This document shows positions 34,965 to 44,237 of a stretch of 64,000 nt of DNA, piece after piece (position 1 is the stretch's first letter; each line of letters begins with the position of its first letter). Below the pieces are notes generated by a model, which worked only from the letters and a program-made list of their open reading frames with translations, did not search any database and was not told the origin of the DNA. The DNA lies in NCBI RefSeq assembly GCF_000955975.1, contig NZ_JYJF01000003.1:62001-126000 (forward strand), written 5' to 3'. The stretch is from Saccharothrix sp. ST-888. Lineage in GTDB: Bacteria > Actinomycetota > Actinomycetes > Streptomycetales > Streptomycetaceae. The translations under genes were made by a program, and so were the position numbers.

Positions 34965-37730
34965 ATGAACTTCGGTGGGGCATGGCGGCGCTGGCGCAGG
35001 GGTCTGACGACCCGCAGGGTGCTGGCCGGCTCGGTGGCACTGGTGCTGCTGGCCGGGGCCGGTACGGCCGCGGTGGCGGCCGGGTCCGACCAGGCCGCGG
35101 TGCACGAGGAGGATCGTTTCCTCGACATGCCCGAGACACCGGGCAGCAAGCAGACCGTCCGCCTGGACACCTCCTTCTTCACCACCGGCGACAGCCCCCG
35201 CCCGGCCGTCCTGCTGGCGCACGGCTTCGGCGGCAGCAAGGACGGCGAGCGCGACCGCGCCCGGCAGCTGGCCCGCTCCGGGTATGCCGTACTGACCTGG
35301 TCGGCGCGCGGCTTCGGCGCCTCCGGCGGGAAGATCGGCCTCGATGCGCCCGATCGGGAGATCGAGGACGTCAAGCACCTGGTCGACTGGCTGGCCAAGC
35401 GCCCCGAGGTGCAGTTGGACGCCCCCGGCGACCCCCGGGTCGGCATCACCGGTGCCTCGTACGGCGGCGGCGCCGCGCTGCTGGCCGCCGCGTACGACCC
35501 CCGGATCGATGCGGTGGCCAGCCAGATCACCTGGTGGAACCTGGCCGACGCGCTCTTCCCGCAGGGCGTCCGGGGGAGCAGCGCGGCCGACGGAGTGTTC
35601 AAGAAGCTCTGGGCCGGGATCTTCTTCACCACCGGCTCGGCCGGGGACCTGGGCCCCTCCGCGGCCAAGCGGCCGGGGAGTGCGGGCGGGCCGGTCGGCT
35701 GCGGGCGTTTCCTGGACTCGCTCTGCGCAATGTACGACCGGGTCGCGACCACCGGCCGGGCGGACGCCGACGCGATCGCCACCCTGGAGCGGTCCAGCCC
35801 GTCCTCGGTGGCCTCCCGGATCAAGGCGCCGACGCTGGTGGTGCAGGGCCAGCAGGACTCGCTCTTCCCGCTGGACCAGGGCGATGCCATCGCCAAGGCG
35901 GTCGCCGCGAACGGCGCGCCGGTCGGCGTGGACTGGTTCGCGGGCGGCCATGACGGCGGCACCGAGGGCAGCGCCCGGGTGGACTCCCGGGTCACCGGGT
36001 GGTTCGACCACTATCTGAAGGGCGCGACGAACGACACCGGCCCGGCCTTCCGGGTCACCCGCACCGGCGGGGTCGACTCCACCGGCTTCCAGGCCGTGCT
36101 GCGCGGCGCCGACGCCGACAGCTACCCCGGGCTGTCGGGTACGGGCTCGCGCAGCTTCGAGCTCGACGGCCGGACCCAGGACGTCGCCAACCCGCCGGGC
36201 GGAGCGCCGCCGAACATCTCCACGCTGCCGGGGATCGGCGCGCTCTCCCAGCTCGCGTCGGTCGGCGCGGGGCTCTCGCTGGACTTCCCGGGCCAGTTCG
36301 CGGCCTTCGAGTCCGCGCCGCTGGACCAGAGCCTGCACCTGACCGGCGCACCCGGGGTCTCCGTCCACGTCCGGGCCGACCGGCCGGACGCGGTGCTCTT
36401 CGCGAAGCTGTACGACGTCGGACCGGACGGCAGCAGGACGCTGCCCCAGCAACTGGTCGCCCCGCTGCGGGTGACCGGCGCGGACGCGGCCGGCGGACGC
36501 ACCGTCGAGGTCGCCCTGCCCGCCGTGGACCACACCTTCGAGTCCGGGCACCGGCTCAGCCTGGTGCTGGCCGCCACCGACCTCGCGTACGCCTCGCCCG
36601 CCGAACCCGCCACCTACCAGGTCTCGGTGGCCGGGCCGCTGACCGCGCCGACCGTGGCCGGGCTGCGCACCGAGGCGGCTGGGCTGCCCGTGCGGACCTG
36701 GTTGCTGCCGCTGGGCGCCGTCGCGCTGGCCGTGCTGCTGCTGTTCGGCCGCCGGCTGCGTCCGGGCCGGTCCCGCAGGCCGGCCGCCGACCCGGCGCTG
36801 GCCGAAGTCCCGCTGCAGATCAGCGGGTTGAGCAAGCGCTACCACGGCGCGGCGGACCGGTACGCGGTCAAGGACCTGACCTTCCGGGTGGAGCAGGGGC
36901 AGGTGCTCGGCCTGCTCGGCCCGAACGGCGCCGGGAAGACCACCACCCTGCGGATGCTGATGGGCCTGATCCGGCCGGACGCCGGGGAGATCCGGCTCTT
37001 CGGGCACGCGGTGCGCCCCGGCGCGGCCGTCCTCTCCCGGGTGGGCTCCTTCGTGGAGGGCTCGGGCTTCCTGCCGCACCTCACCGGCCGGGCCAACCTG
37101 CGGCTGTACTGGCGGGCCACCGGCCGCCCGGCCGAGGACGCCCACTTCGAGGAGGCCCTGGCCATCGCCGACCTGGGCGAGGCGCTGGACCGCGCGGTGC
37201 GCACGTACTCCCAGGGCATGCGCCAGCGGCTGGCCATCGCCCAGGCCATGCTCGGCCTGCCGGACCTGCTGATCCTGGACGAGCCCACCAACGGGCTCGA
37301 CCCGCCGCAGATCCGCGAGATGCGCGAGGTGATGATCCGGTACGCCGCCGCCGGACGTACCGTCATCGTCTCCAGCCACCTGCTCTCCGAGGTCGAGCAG
37401 AGCTGCACCCACCTGGTGGTGATGGACCGCGGACGGCTGGTCAGCGCGGGCGCCGTCGGCGAGATCGTCGGCGAGGGCGAGCTGCTGCTGGTCGGCACCC
37501 CGGCCGACTACCCGGCCGAGGAGCTGGCGGCGGCCGCCGAGAAGGCGGCCGGCCTGGCGGGCGTCGGTACGGTCTCGGTGGTCGAGCACGGCCTGCTGGT
37601 GCAGCTCGACGGCATGACGGCCGGCCGGCTGGTCGCCGAACTGGTCGGGCTCGGCGTCCCGGTGGAGCGGGTCGGACCGCACCGGCGGCTGGAGGACGCG
37701 TTCCTGTCCCTGATCGGAGGCTCGGCGTGA
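34965..37730 (+). CDS. fusion of S15-type alpha/beta hydrolase and ABC transporter ATPase
   Basis: This 921-residue protein joins two unrelated parts. Residues 19-40 form a membrane anchor or uncleaved signal. Residues about 45-545 are an X-Pro dipeptidyl-peptidase-like (S15) hydrolase with triad S165 (GASYGGG), D298 (GQQDSLFP) and H329 (GGHDGG), and a C-terminal jelly-roll domain. A second membrane helix spans about 579-596. Residues about 612-921 are an ABC ATPase with Walker A GPNGAGKTTT, signature YSQGMRQRLAIAQA, Walker B LLILDEPTNGLD and H-loop SSHLL. The predicted topology puts the hydrolase outside and the ATPase inside. GTGA couples it to the permease gene. Confidence 0.93.
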   Translation: MNFGGAWRRWRRGLTTRRVLAGSVALVLLAGAGTAAVAAGSDQAAVHEEDRFLDMPETPGSKQTVRLDTSFFTTGDSPRPAVLLAHGFGGSKDGERDRARQLARSGYAVLTWSARGFGASGGKIGLDAPDREIEDVKHLVDWLAKRPEVQLDAPGDPRVGITGASYGGGAALLAAAYDPRIDAVASQITWWNLADALFPQGVRGSSAADGVFKKLWAGIFFTTGSAGDLGPSAAKRPGSAGGPVGCGRFLDSLCAMYDRVATTGRADADAIATLERSSPSSVASRIKAPTLVVQGQQDSLFPLDQGDAIAKAVAANGAPVGVDWFAGGHDGGTEGSARVDSRVTGWFDHYLKGATNDTGPAFRVTRTGGVDSTGFQAVLRGADADSYPGLSGTGSRSFELDGRTQDVANPPGGAPPNISTLPGIGALSQLASVGAGLSLDFPGQFAAFESAPLDQSLHLTGAPGVSVHVRADRPDAVLFAKLYDVGPDGSRTLPQQLVAPLRVTGADAAGGRTVEVALPAVDHTFESGHRLSLVLAATDLAYASPAEPATYQVSVAGPLTAPTVAGLRTEAAGLPVRTWLLPLGAVALAVLLLFGRRLRPGRSRRPAADPALAEVPLQISGLSKRYHGAADRYAVKDLTFRVEQGQVLGLLGPNGAGKTTTLRMLMGLIRPDAGEIRLFGHAVRPGAAVLSRVGSFVEGSGFLPHLTGRANLRLYWRATGRPAEDAHFEEALAIADLGEALDRAVRTYSQGMRQRLAIAQAMLGLPDLLILDEPTNGLDPPQIREMREVMIRYAAAGRTVIVSSHLLSEVEQSCTHLVVMDRGRLVSAGAVGEIVGEGELLLVGTPADYPAEELAAAAEKAAGLAGVGTVSVVEHGLLVQLDGMTAGRLVAELVGLGVPVERVGPHRRLEDAFLSLIGGSA

Positions 37731-38581
37731 GCACGTTGACGGCTGACCGTGCGGAGGGCTACCGGGCCGGCCGGACCCTGCCGCTGCGGGTGGAGATCAT
37801 CCGCCAACTGCGGCGGCGGCGGACCCTGGTGATGACCGCGGTGCTGGCGGCGATGCCGCTGGTCATCCTGGCGGCGTTCCAGATCGGCGGCACCCCCGAC
37901 CGGCCCGGCCGCACCACCTTCATCGAGCTGGCGACCGCCTCCGGGCCCAACTTCGCCGCCACCATGCTCTTCATGGGCACCGGCTTCATGCTGGTCATCC
38001 CCGTCGCGCTGTACTGCGGGGACACCGTGGCCTCCGAGGCCAGCTGGTCCTCGCTGCGGTACCTGCTGGCCGCGCCGGTGCCCAGGGCCAGACTGCTGGT
38101 GCGCAAGTTCACGGTCGGGCTGCTCTTCTCGGCGGCCACGATCGTGCTGCTGCCGCTGCTCGGCCTGGTGGTGGGCACCGCGGCGTACGGCTGGGGCGAC
38201 CTCCAACTGCCGACCGGCGTCAGTCTGCCCGCCTCGGTCGCGCTGCCCCGGCTCGCCCTCGCGGTGGCCTTCGTCTTCCTCAGCGAACTGGTCATCGCGG
38301 CGCTGGCGTTCTGGCTGTCGACCGCGACGGACGCCCCGCTGGGGGCGGTCGGCGGGGCGGTGTTCGTCACGATCATCACCGGTGTGCTGGACGCGGTCAC
38401 CGCGCTCGGCTCGCTGCGCGAGTGGCTCCCGGCGCACTGGCAGTACTCCTGGGCCGACGCGCTCCAGCCCCAACTGGAGTGGGGCGGCATGCTCCAGGGC
38501 GTCTCGCTGTCGGTCAGTTACGCGATCGTGCTGCTCGCGTTGGCGTTCCGGGGCTTCGCCCGCAAGGACGTGGTGTCCTGA
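37727..38581 (+). CDS. ABC transporter permease (partner of the fusion protein)
   Basis: This 284-residue protein is an ABC-2-type permease with six predicted membrane helices. The first lies at about residues 37-55 (VLAAMPLVILAAFQI); later ones include LLFSAATIVLLPLLGLVVG and LGAVGGAVFVTIITGVLDAV. It has the usual LRRRRTLVMT and WSSLRYLLAAPVPRARLL segments. The GTG start overlaps the stop of the hydrolase-ATPase fusion by 4 bases, so the two form one transporter. The substrate is unknown; export of a peptide or lipid-like molecule is a guess from the type. Confidence 0.92.
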   Translation: MSTLTADRAEGYRAGRTLPLRVEIIRQLRRRRTLVMTAVLAAMPLVILAAFQIGGTPDRPGRTTFIELATASGPNFAATMLFMGTGFMLVIPVALYCGDTVASEASWSSLRYLLAAPVPRARLLVRKFTVGLLFSAATIVLLPLLGLVVGTAAYGWGDLQLPTGVSLPASVALPRLALAVAFVFLSELVIAALAFWLSTATDAPLGAVGGAVFVTIITGVLDAVTALGSLREWLPAHWQYSWADALQPQLEWGGMLQGVSLSVSYAIVLLALAFRGFARKDVVS

Positions 38582-38715
38582 TCCGCGGTCCCGGGGCGGC
38601 CGTGTGCCGTTCCGGGCCGGCTCGGCAGGGCGGCCGGGTCGGCGGATGCCCGGGGACGGGCGGGATGGGCGATGATGGACGGGACCGTGGTGTCCGTCAG
38701 TGAAGGATCGAATTC

Positions 38716-39309
38716 GTGGCCCAGATCGTGCTCTTCCACTCCGTCTACGGACTGCGCCCGGCGGTGTCGGCCGCGGCCGAGCGACTGCGTGCGGCCGGGC
38801 ACGTGGTGCACACGCCGGACCTGTACGAGGGGCGGGCCTTCGACGACATCGAGGCGGGCACCGCGTACCAGGAGGAGATCGGCAACGACGAGCTGCTGCG
38901 GCGGGCCGTCGGCGCGGTCGCGCCGCTGCTGAGCTCGGGCCCGGCGGCCGAGGAGGGGCTGGTGTACGCCGGGTTCTCGCTCGGCGGGGCGCTGGCGCAG
39001 AACCTGGCGCTGGCGGACGAGCGGGCCCGGGGCCTGCTGCTCCTGCACGGCACCTCGGACATCCGGGAGGACGCGCAGACCGGGATCCCGGTCCAGCTGC
39101 ACGTCGCCGAGCCGGACCCGTTCGAGTCCGAGGACTGGCTGAACGCCTGGTACCTGCTGATGTCCCGGGCCGGTGCCGACGTCGAGGTGCACCGCTACCG
39201 GGGCGCCGGCCACCTCTACACCGACCCGGAGCTGCCGGACTACGACGCCGAGGCCGCCGAGCGGACCTGGTCCGCCGCACTCGACTTCCTCACGGAGCTG
39301 GACGGCTGA
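38716..39309 (+). CDS. dienelactone hydrolase-family protein
   Basis: This 197-residue alpha/beta hydrolase is in the dienelactone hydrolase group. The nucleophile elbow is YAGFSLGGALAQNLA, so serine stands where true dienelactone hydrolases have cysteine. The aspartate is probably in HVAEPDPFES and the histidine in RGAGHLYTDP. The GTG start has GAAGGA 9 bases upstream. It is probably a single gene, with a 134-base gap behind the permease gene. The substrate is unknown. Confidence 0.88.
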   Translation: MAQIVLFHSVYGLRPAVSAAAERLRAAGHVVHTPDLYEGRAFDDIEAGTAYQEEIGNDELLRRAVGAVAPLLSSGPAAEEGLVYAGFSLGGALAQNLALADERARGLLLLHGTSDIREDAQTGIPVQLHVAEPDPFESEDWLNAWYLLMSRAGADVEVHRYRGAGHLYTDPELPDYDAEAAERTWSAALDFLTELDG

Positions 39310-39603
39310 CGCGAGCGCGGCGGGGCGGGTGCCTCGGCGGTGCGATGCCGGGCCGGAGGGTGACCACGAAGGCGCCGGGGGGTCTGGACGTACGGGGTGT
39401 GGTGGTTCAGCAGCAGGAATGCCCACAGCCCCGGCTCGGATGCCCCGACCAGGACACCGAGACCGCCTGCCCAGCGGGACATGAGGTGAAGGATTAGACT
39501 CGGTCGCGCGAACGCGGAAGCCGTGGTCCGCCCCCCATCTGCCGGTCGGTCTTGCGTGTTTCACCGCCCCGCGATCCCGTACCGAGACCCCGGAGGCCCC
39601 GCC
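39310..39603 (+). other. intergenic region upstream of dnaE
   Basis: This 294-base gap has no credible gene. TAGACT at 39495-39500 could be a -10 element for dnaE, giving a leader of about 97 bases, but no matching -35 was seen. The open frame that extends the dnaE frame upstream to 39523 lacks similarity to DnaE. Confidence 0.5.
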
Positions 39604-42600
39604 TTGAGCGACCAGCCGTACGCGCATCTGCACGTCCACACCGAGTACTCGATGCTCGACGGTGCCGCCCGGCTGAAGCAGTTGTTCAAGGAGGTCGAGC
39701 GGCTCGGGCAGACCCATGTCGCGATGACCGACCACGGCAACATGTACGGCGCGGCGGAGTTCCACAAGCAGGCCACCGCGGCGGGCATCACCCCGGTGAT
39801 CGGCATCGAGGCGTATGTCGCGCCGGAGGCCCGCCACAACACCAAGCGCATCCTGTGGGGCCAGCCGCACCAGAAGAAGGACGACGTCTCGGCGTCCGGC
39901 GCCTACACCCACAAGACCATCTGGGCCCGGAACAGGGAGGGCCTGCACAACCTCTTCAAGCTGACCTCGCGCTCCTACGCCGAGGGCTGGCTGGTGAAGT
40001 GGCCCCGGATGGACAAGGAGATCATCGCCGAGCACGCGGCCGGGCTGATGGCCACCACCGGATGCCCCTCCGGCGAGGTGCAGACCAGGCTGCGGCTCGG
40101 CCAGTTCGACGAGGCGGTCAGGTCGGCCGCCGACTACCAGGACATCTTCGGCCGGGAGAACTACTTCCTGGAGCTGATGGACCACGGCCTGGACATCGAG
40201 AAGCGGGTCCGCGACGGCCTGTTGGAGATCAGCAGGAAGCTGAGCATCCCCCCGGTGGTCACCAACGACTCGCACTACACCACCGAGGCCGACGCGGGCG
40301 CGCACGACCTGCTGCTCTGCGTGCAGACCGGCAAGAACCTCTCCGACCCGGACCGGTTCCGCTTCGACGGTACCGGCTACTACATCAAGTCGGCCGCCGA
40401 GATGTACGGCCTGGACTCCTCGGACGCCTGGCAGGAGGGCTGCCGCAACAGCCAGCTCCTGGTCGCCGAGCGGGTCGACACCAGCGGCATGTTCGAGTTC
40501 AAGAACCTGATGCCGCGCTTCCCCATCCCGGAGGGCTTCCAGAGCGAGGCGGACTTCTTCAGGTCCAAGGTCTGGGAGGGCATGGACTGGCGCTTCCCGG
40601 GCGGCTACGACGAGGAGCACCGGAAGCTCGCCGAGTACGAGATGGACACCATCATCCAGATGGGGTTCCCGGCGTACTTCCTCGTGGTCGCCGACTTCAT
40701 CATGTGGGCGAAGAGCCAGGGCATCGCGGTGGGCCCCGGCCGTGGTTCGGCGGCCGGTTCGCTGGTCGCGTACGCGATGGGCATCACCGACCTCGACCCG
40801 ATCCCGCACGGCCTGATCTTCGAGCGCTTCCTCAACCCCGAGCGCATCTCGATGCCCGATGTCGACATCGACTTCGACGAGCGCCGGCGCGGCGACGTGA
40901 TCCGCTACGTGACGGAGAAGTGGGGCTCCGACAAGGTCGCCATGATCGTCACGTACGGCACCATCAAGGCGAAGGCCGCCATCAAGGACTCCTCCCGGGT
41001 CCTCGGCTACCCCTACGCGATGGGTGACCGGATCACCAAGGCGATGCCGCCGGACGTGATGGGCAAGGGCATCCCGCTCTCCGGGATCACCGACAGCTCG
41101 CACCCGCGCTACGGCGAGGCGGGCGAGATCCGCGGCCTGTACGAGAACGACCCGGACGTCCGGAAGGTCATCGACACCGCGCGCGGTATCGAGGGCCTGA
41201 TCCGCCAGCCCGGTGTGCACGCGGCCGGTGTCATCATGTCCGCCGAGCCACTGACCGACCACATCCCGGTCTGGACCCGGCACACCGACGGTGTGACCAT
41301 CACGCAGTTCGACTACCCCACCTGCGAGGGCCTCGGCCTTCTGAAGATGGACTTCCTCGGCCTGCGCAACCTCACGATCATGGACGACGCCGTCAAGGCG
41401 ATCGAGAAGAACAAGGGCATCAGGATCAACCTGCTTGATCTGCCCCTGGACGACAAGCCCACCTACGAACTGCTCGCCCGCGGCGACACGCTCGGCGTCT
41501 TCCAGCTCGACGGCGGCCCGATGCGCTCGCTGCTGCGCCTGATGAAGCCCGACAACTTCGAGGACATCTCCGCCGTTCTCGCGCTGTACCGACCGGGCCC
41601 GATGGGCGTCAACTCGCACACCAACTACGCCCTGCGCAAGAACGGCCAGCAGGACATCACCCCGATCCACCCGGAGCTGGAGAAGCCCCTGGAGGAGATC
41701 CTCAAGCCGACCTACGGCCTGATCGTCTACCAGGAGCAGGTGCAGAAGGCCGCGCAGATCCTGGCAGGCTACTCACTCGGCCAGGCCGACCTGCTGCGCC
41801 GGGCGATGGGCAAGAAGAAGAAGGAGATCCTGGAGGCGGAGTTCGTCCCGTTCCAGAAGGGCTGCCGGGAGCACGGTTACTCGGACGCGGCCGTCCAGGC
41901 GGTCTGGGACGTCCTGGTCCCGTTCTCCGGCTACGCGTTCAACAAAGCCCACACCGCCGGGTACGGGCTGGTCTCGTACTGGACCGCGTACCTCAAGGCC
42001 AACTACCCGGCCGAGTACATGTCCGGGCTGCTCACCTCGGTCAAGGACGACAAGGACAAGTCCGCGGTCTACCTCAACGAGTGCCGCAAGATGGGCATCC
42101 AGGTGCTCCCGCCGGACGTGAACGAGTCGGACTCGGACTTCACCCCGCACGGTGACACCCTCGTCCGCTTCGGCCTCACCGCGATCCGCAACGTCGGCGG
42201 CCCGGTGGTGGATTCGATGATCCGCACCAGGAAGGCCAAGGGGAAGTACACCTCCTTCCCCGACTTCCTGGACAAGGTGGAGTCGGTGGTCTGCAACAAG
42301 CGGACCGTCGAATCCCTCATCAAGGCGGGTGCGTTCGACTCGCTCGGGCACACCCGCAAGGGCCTGACCGCCGAGTTCGAGCCGATGATCGACAACGTGG
42401 TCGGGGTCAAGCGCAAGGAGGCCGAGGGCCAGTTCGACCTGTTCGGCGGGGACACCGCCGCCGACGAGCCGAGCTTCGGCCTCGACGTGGTGTTCACCGA
42501 GGACGAGTGGGAGAAGGCCTTCCTGCTCACCCAGGAGCGCGAGATGCTCGGGCTCTACGTCTCCTCGCACCCGCTGCACGGCATCGAGCACGTCCTCGCC

Positions 42601-43137
42601 GACAAGGCGGACTGCGCCATCGCCGACCTCGCCGAACGCCCCGACGGCACCATCGTCACCATCGGCGGCATCATCTCGGGCCTCCAGCGGAAGATGACCA
42701 AGCAGGGCAACGCCTGGGCCATCGCCACCGTCGAGGACCTGGCCGGCTCGATCGACTGCATGTTCTTCCCGGCCAGCTACCAGCTGGTCTCCTCCCAACT
42801 GGTCGAGGACGCCGTGGTGTTCGTGCGCGGCAAGCTCGACAAGCGGGAGGACGTGCCGCGGCTGATGGGCATGGAGCTGTCCGCGCCGGACCTCTCCAAC
42901 GCGCACGCCGAGGCGCCGATCATCATCTCCATCCCGAGCGTGAAGATCACCCCGCCGCTGGTCGCCCGGCTCGGCGAGGTGCTCACCCACCACCGGGGCT
43001 CCACCGAGGTGCGGCTGCGGCTGGAGGGCACCCGGCAGACCACGGTGCTGCGGCTCGACCGGCACCGGGTGAAGTCCGACCCGGCGCTGTTCGGGGACCT
43101 CAAGCAGCTGCTCGGGCCGAGCTGCCTGGTGAGCTAG
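39604..43137 (+). CDS. dnaE: DNA polymerase III alpha subunit DnaE
   Basis: This 1177-residue replicative polymerase has an N-terminal PHP domain (HLHVHTEYSMLDGAARL, MTDHGNMYG) and a polymerase core with the catalytic aspartates in MPDVDIDFDERRR. GRGSAAGSLVAYAMGI, FPAYFLVVADF, GYAFNKAHTAGYGLVSYWTAYLK and a C-terminal OB domain (IVTIGGIISGLQRKMTKQGN) follow. I chose TTG 39604 (SDQPYAHLHVHT) because GGAGG lies about 9 bases upstream and homologues start there. This is the DnaE1-type essential replicase. A hairpin follows the stop at 43170-43189. Confidence 0.97.
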   Translation: MSDQPYAHLHVHTEYSMLDGAARLKQLFKEVERLGQTHVAMTDHGNMYGAAEFHKQATAAGITPVIGIEAYVAPEARHNTKRILWGQPHQKKDDVSASGAYTHKTIWARNREGLHNLFKLTSRSYAEGWLVKWPRMDKEIIAEHAAGLMATTGCPSGEVQTRLRLGQFDEAVRSAADYQDIFGRENYFLELMDHGLDIEKRVRDGLLEISRKLSIPPVVTNDSHYTTEADAGAHDLLLCVQTGKNLSDPDRFRFDGTGYYIKSAAEMYGLDSSDAWQEGCRNSQLLVAERVDTSGMFEFKNLMPRFPIPEGFQSEADFFRSKVWEGMDWRFPGGYDEEHRKLAEYEMDTIIQMGFPAYFLVVADFIMWAKSQGIAVGPGRGSAAGSLVAYAMGITDLDPIPHGLIFERFLNPERISMPDVDIDFDERRRGDVIRYVTEKWGSDKVAMIVTYGTIKAKAAIKDSSRVLGYPYAMGDRITKAMPPDVMGKGIPLSGITDSSHPRYGEAGEIRGLYENDPDVRKVIDTARGIEGLIRQPGVHAAGVIMSAEPLTDHIPVWTRHTDGVTITQFDYPTCEGLGLLKMDFLGLRNLTIMDDAVKAIEKNKGIRINLLDLPLDDKPTYELLARGDTLGVFQLDGGPMRSLLRLMKPDNFEDISAVLALYRPGPMGVNSHTNYALRKNGQQDITPIHPELEKPLEEILKPTYGLIVYQEQVQKAAQILAGYSLGQADLLRRAMGKKKKEILEAEFVPFQKGCREHGYSDAAVQAVWDVLVPFSGYAFNKAHTAGYGLVSYWTAYLKANYPAEYMSGLLTSVKDDKDKSAVYLNECRKMGIQVLPPDVNESDSDFTPHGDTLVRFGLTAIRNVGGPVVDSMIRTRKAKGKYTSFPDFLDKVESVVCNKRTVESLIKAGAFDSLGHTRKGLTAEFEPMIDNVVGVKRKEAEGQFDLFGGDTAADEPSFGLDVVFTEDEWEKAFLLTQEREMLGLYVSSHPLHGIEHVLADKADCAIADLAERPDGTIVTIGGIISGLQRKMTKQGNAWAIATVEDLAGSIDCMFFPASYQLVSSQLVEDAVVFVRGKLDKREDVPRLMGMELSAPDLSNAHAEAPIIISIPSVKITPPLVARLGEVLTHHRGSTEVRLRLEGTRQTTVLRLDRHRVKSDPALFGDLKQLLGPSCLVS

Positions 43138-43169
43138 CTGCTGTAGCGGGCGCGGGACTTCGGGTGAAC

Positions 43170-43189
43170 GGACCTCCCCCCGGGGGTCC
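43170..43189. terminator. short hairpin between dnaE and the LysR gene
   Basis: GGACC (43170-43174) pairs with GGTCC (43185-43189), and the stem is extended by an inner run of C and G. It lies 33 bases after the dnaE stop between convergent genes. Two direct copies of CTGTAGCGGGC flank it (43141-43151 and 43208-43218). Confidence 0.5.
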
Positions 43190-43271
43190 GATCGCCCGAC
43201 GGCGCCGCTGTAGCGGGCCCGGGCCCGGTGTGGGGTTCCGGATGCTGACGGTCGGTCAACTCGGTTGCAGA

Positions 43272-44165
43272 TCAGAGGGATCGGGCGCCGAGCCCGGCCG
43301 GGACGGCGGTGTGGAGGGCGGCGATGAAGGCGGCCACGGCCGGGTGGGCGCCGGCTCCGGCGCGGAACGCGGTACGGGTGCGCCGGTACATCGGCAGCCG
43401 GGTGAGGGTCACCCCCGGATGCGCGCCCGCCGTCACACCGAGATGCGGGACCAGGGCCACCCCCTGGCCGGCCGCCACCAGGGCCAGCACGGTGGTGAAG
43501 TCGTCGATCCAGTGTCTGACCTGCGGGGTGAACCCGGCCGCCGCGCAGGCGCGTTGGGCCATGGTGTGGCAGAGCGTGCCGAGCGGGGCCATGATCCAGG
43601 GGGCGTCCCGGTGCTCGGTGAGCCCGCCCGGGGCGAGCGCGGCGAGGTACATCGGCTCGGTGAACAGCGGCGCGGTGGCCGCCAGCCCCGGCTCCGGCTC
43701 GGCCGGGACGAGGTCGTACTCGTGGATCAGCGCGACGTCCAGCTCGCCCGCGCGGAGCGCGGCGGCCACGCCGGCCGGGTCCACCTCGGTCACCATCGGC
43801 ACCAGCCCGGGATGCCGCCCGGCCAGCTCGGCCAGCGCGGCCGGGATGATCGCGCGGGCGGCCGACGGATACGTCCCGATCCGCAGCGGGCCGGCCAGCC
43901 CCCGGCGGGCGTGCGCCAGCTCCGCACCCGCCTGCTCCAGCCGCTCCAGCACCGCCTCCGCGTGCCGGACCAGGTTCCGCCCGGCCGGGGTCAGCGCCAC
44001 CCGCCGCCCGCTGCGCTCCAGCAGTGCCACCCCGGCCTCCCGCTCCAGCGCCGACAGCTGCTGGGAGACCGCCGACGGGCTGAAGGAGAGCGAGTCGGCG
44101 ACCGCGGCGATGGTCCCCAGATGGGCGAGTTCGCGCAGCAGGCGCAGACGGCGGACATCGAGCAT
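43272..44165 (-). CDS. LysR-family transcriptional regulator
   Basis: This 297-residue regulator has the N-terminal winged helix-turn-helix (VRRLRLLRELAHLGTIAAVADSLSFSPSAVSQQLSALEREAGVALLERSGRRVALTP, with its usual linker helix) and a LysR effector domain. The domain includes GPLRIGTYPSAARAIIPAAL, ELDVALIHEYD and AAGQGVALVPHLGV. It is divergent from the dapA-like gene across 72 bases, the classic arrangement for a LysR regulator and its target. The co-inducer is unknown. Confidence 0.93.
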   Translation of the reverse strand: MLDVRRLRLLRELAHLGTIAAVADSLSFSPSAVSQQLSALEREAGVALLERSGRRVALTPAGRNLVRHAEAVLERLEQAGAELAHARRGLAGPLRIGTYPSAARAIIPAALAELAGRHPGLVPMVTEVDPAGVAAALRAGELDVALIHEYDLVPAEPEPGLAATAPLFTEPMYLAALAPGGLTEHRDAPWIMAPLGTLCHTMAQRACAAAGFTPQVRHWIDDFTTVLALVAAGQGVALVPHLGVTAGAHPGVTLTRLPMYRRTRTAFRAGAGAHPAVAAFIAALHTAVPAGLGARSL

Positions 44166-44177
44166 CAGCCCAGCTTA

Positions 44178-44189
44178 CGAGAAGCCTCG
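44178..44189. promoter_or_regulatory. possible LysR operator
   Basis: CGAG (44178-44181) and CTCG (44186-44189) form a small inverted repeat with a 4-base spacer. It lies in the 72-base divergent region between the regulator and the dapA-like gene, 12 bases before the regulator start codon. The position suits autoregulation, but the element is short. Confidence 0.25.
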
Positions 44190-44237
44190 GAAATGTGAAC
44201 TGGACCTGCACGGTGCTCGGACGGCAGGCTCGGGGGC

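Noticed and set aside
38518..41670. A 1050-codon minus-strand open frame opposite dnaE and its upstream genes
   Set aside because: It crosses several real plus-strand genes and intergenic DNA, and its translation has no recognisable domain. It is a GC-driven shadow frame.
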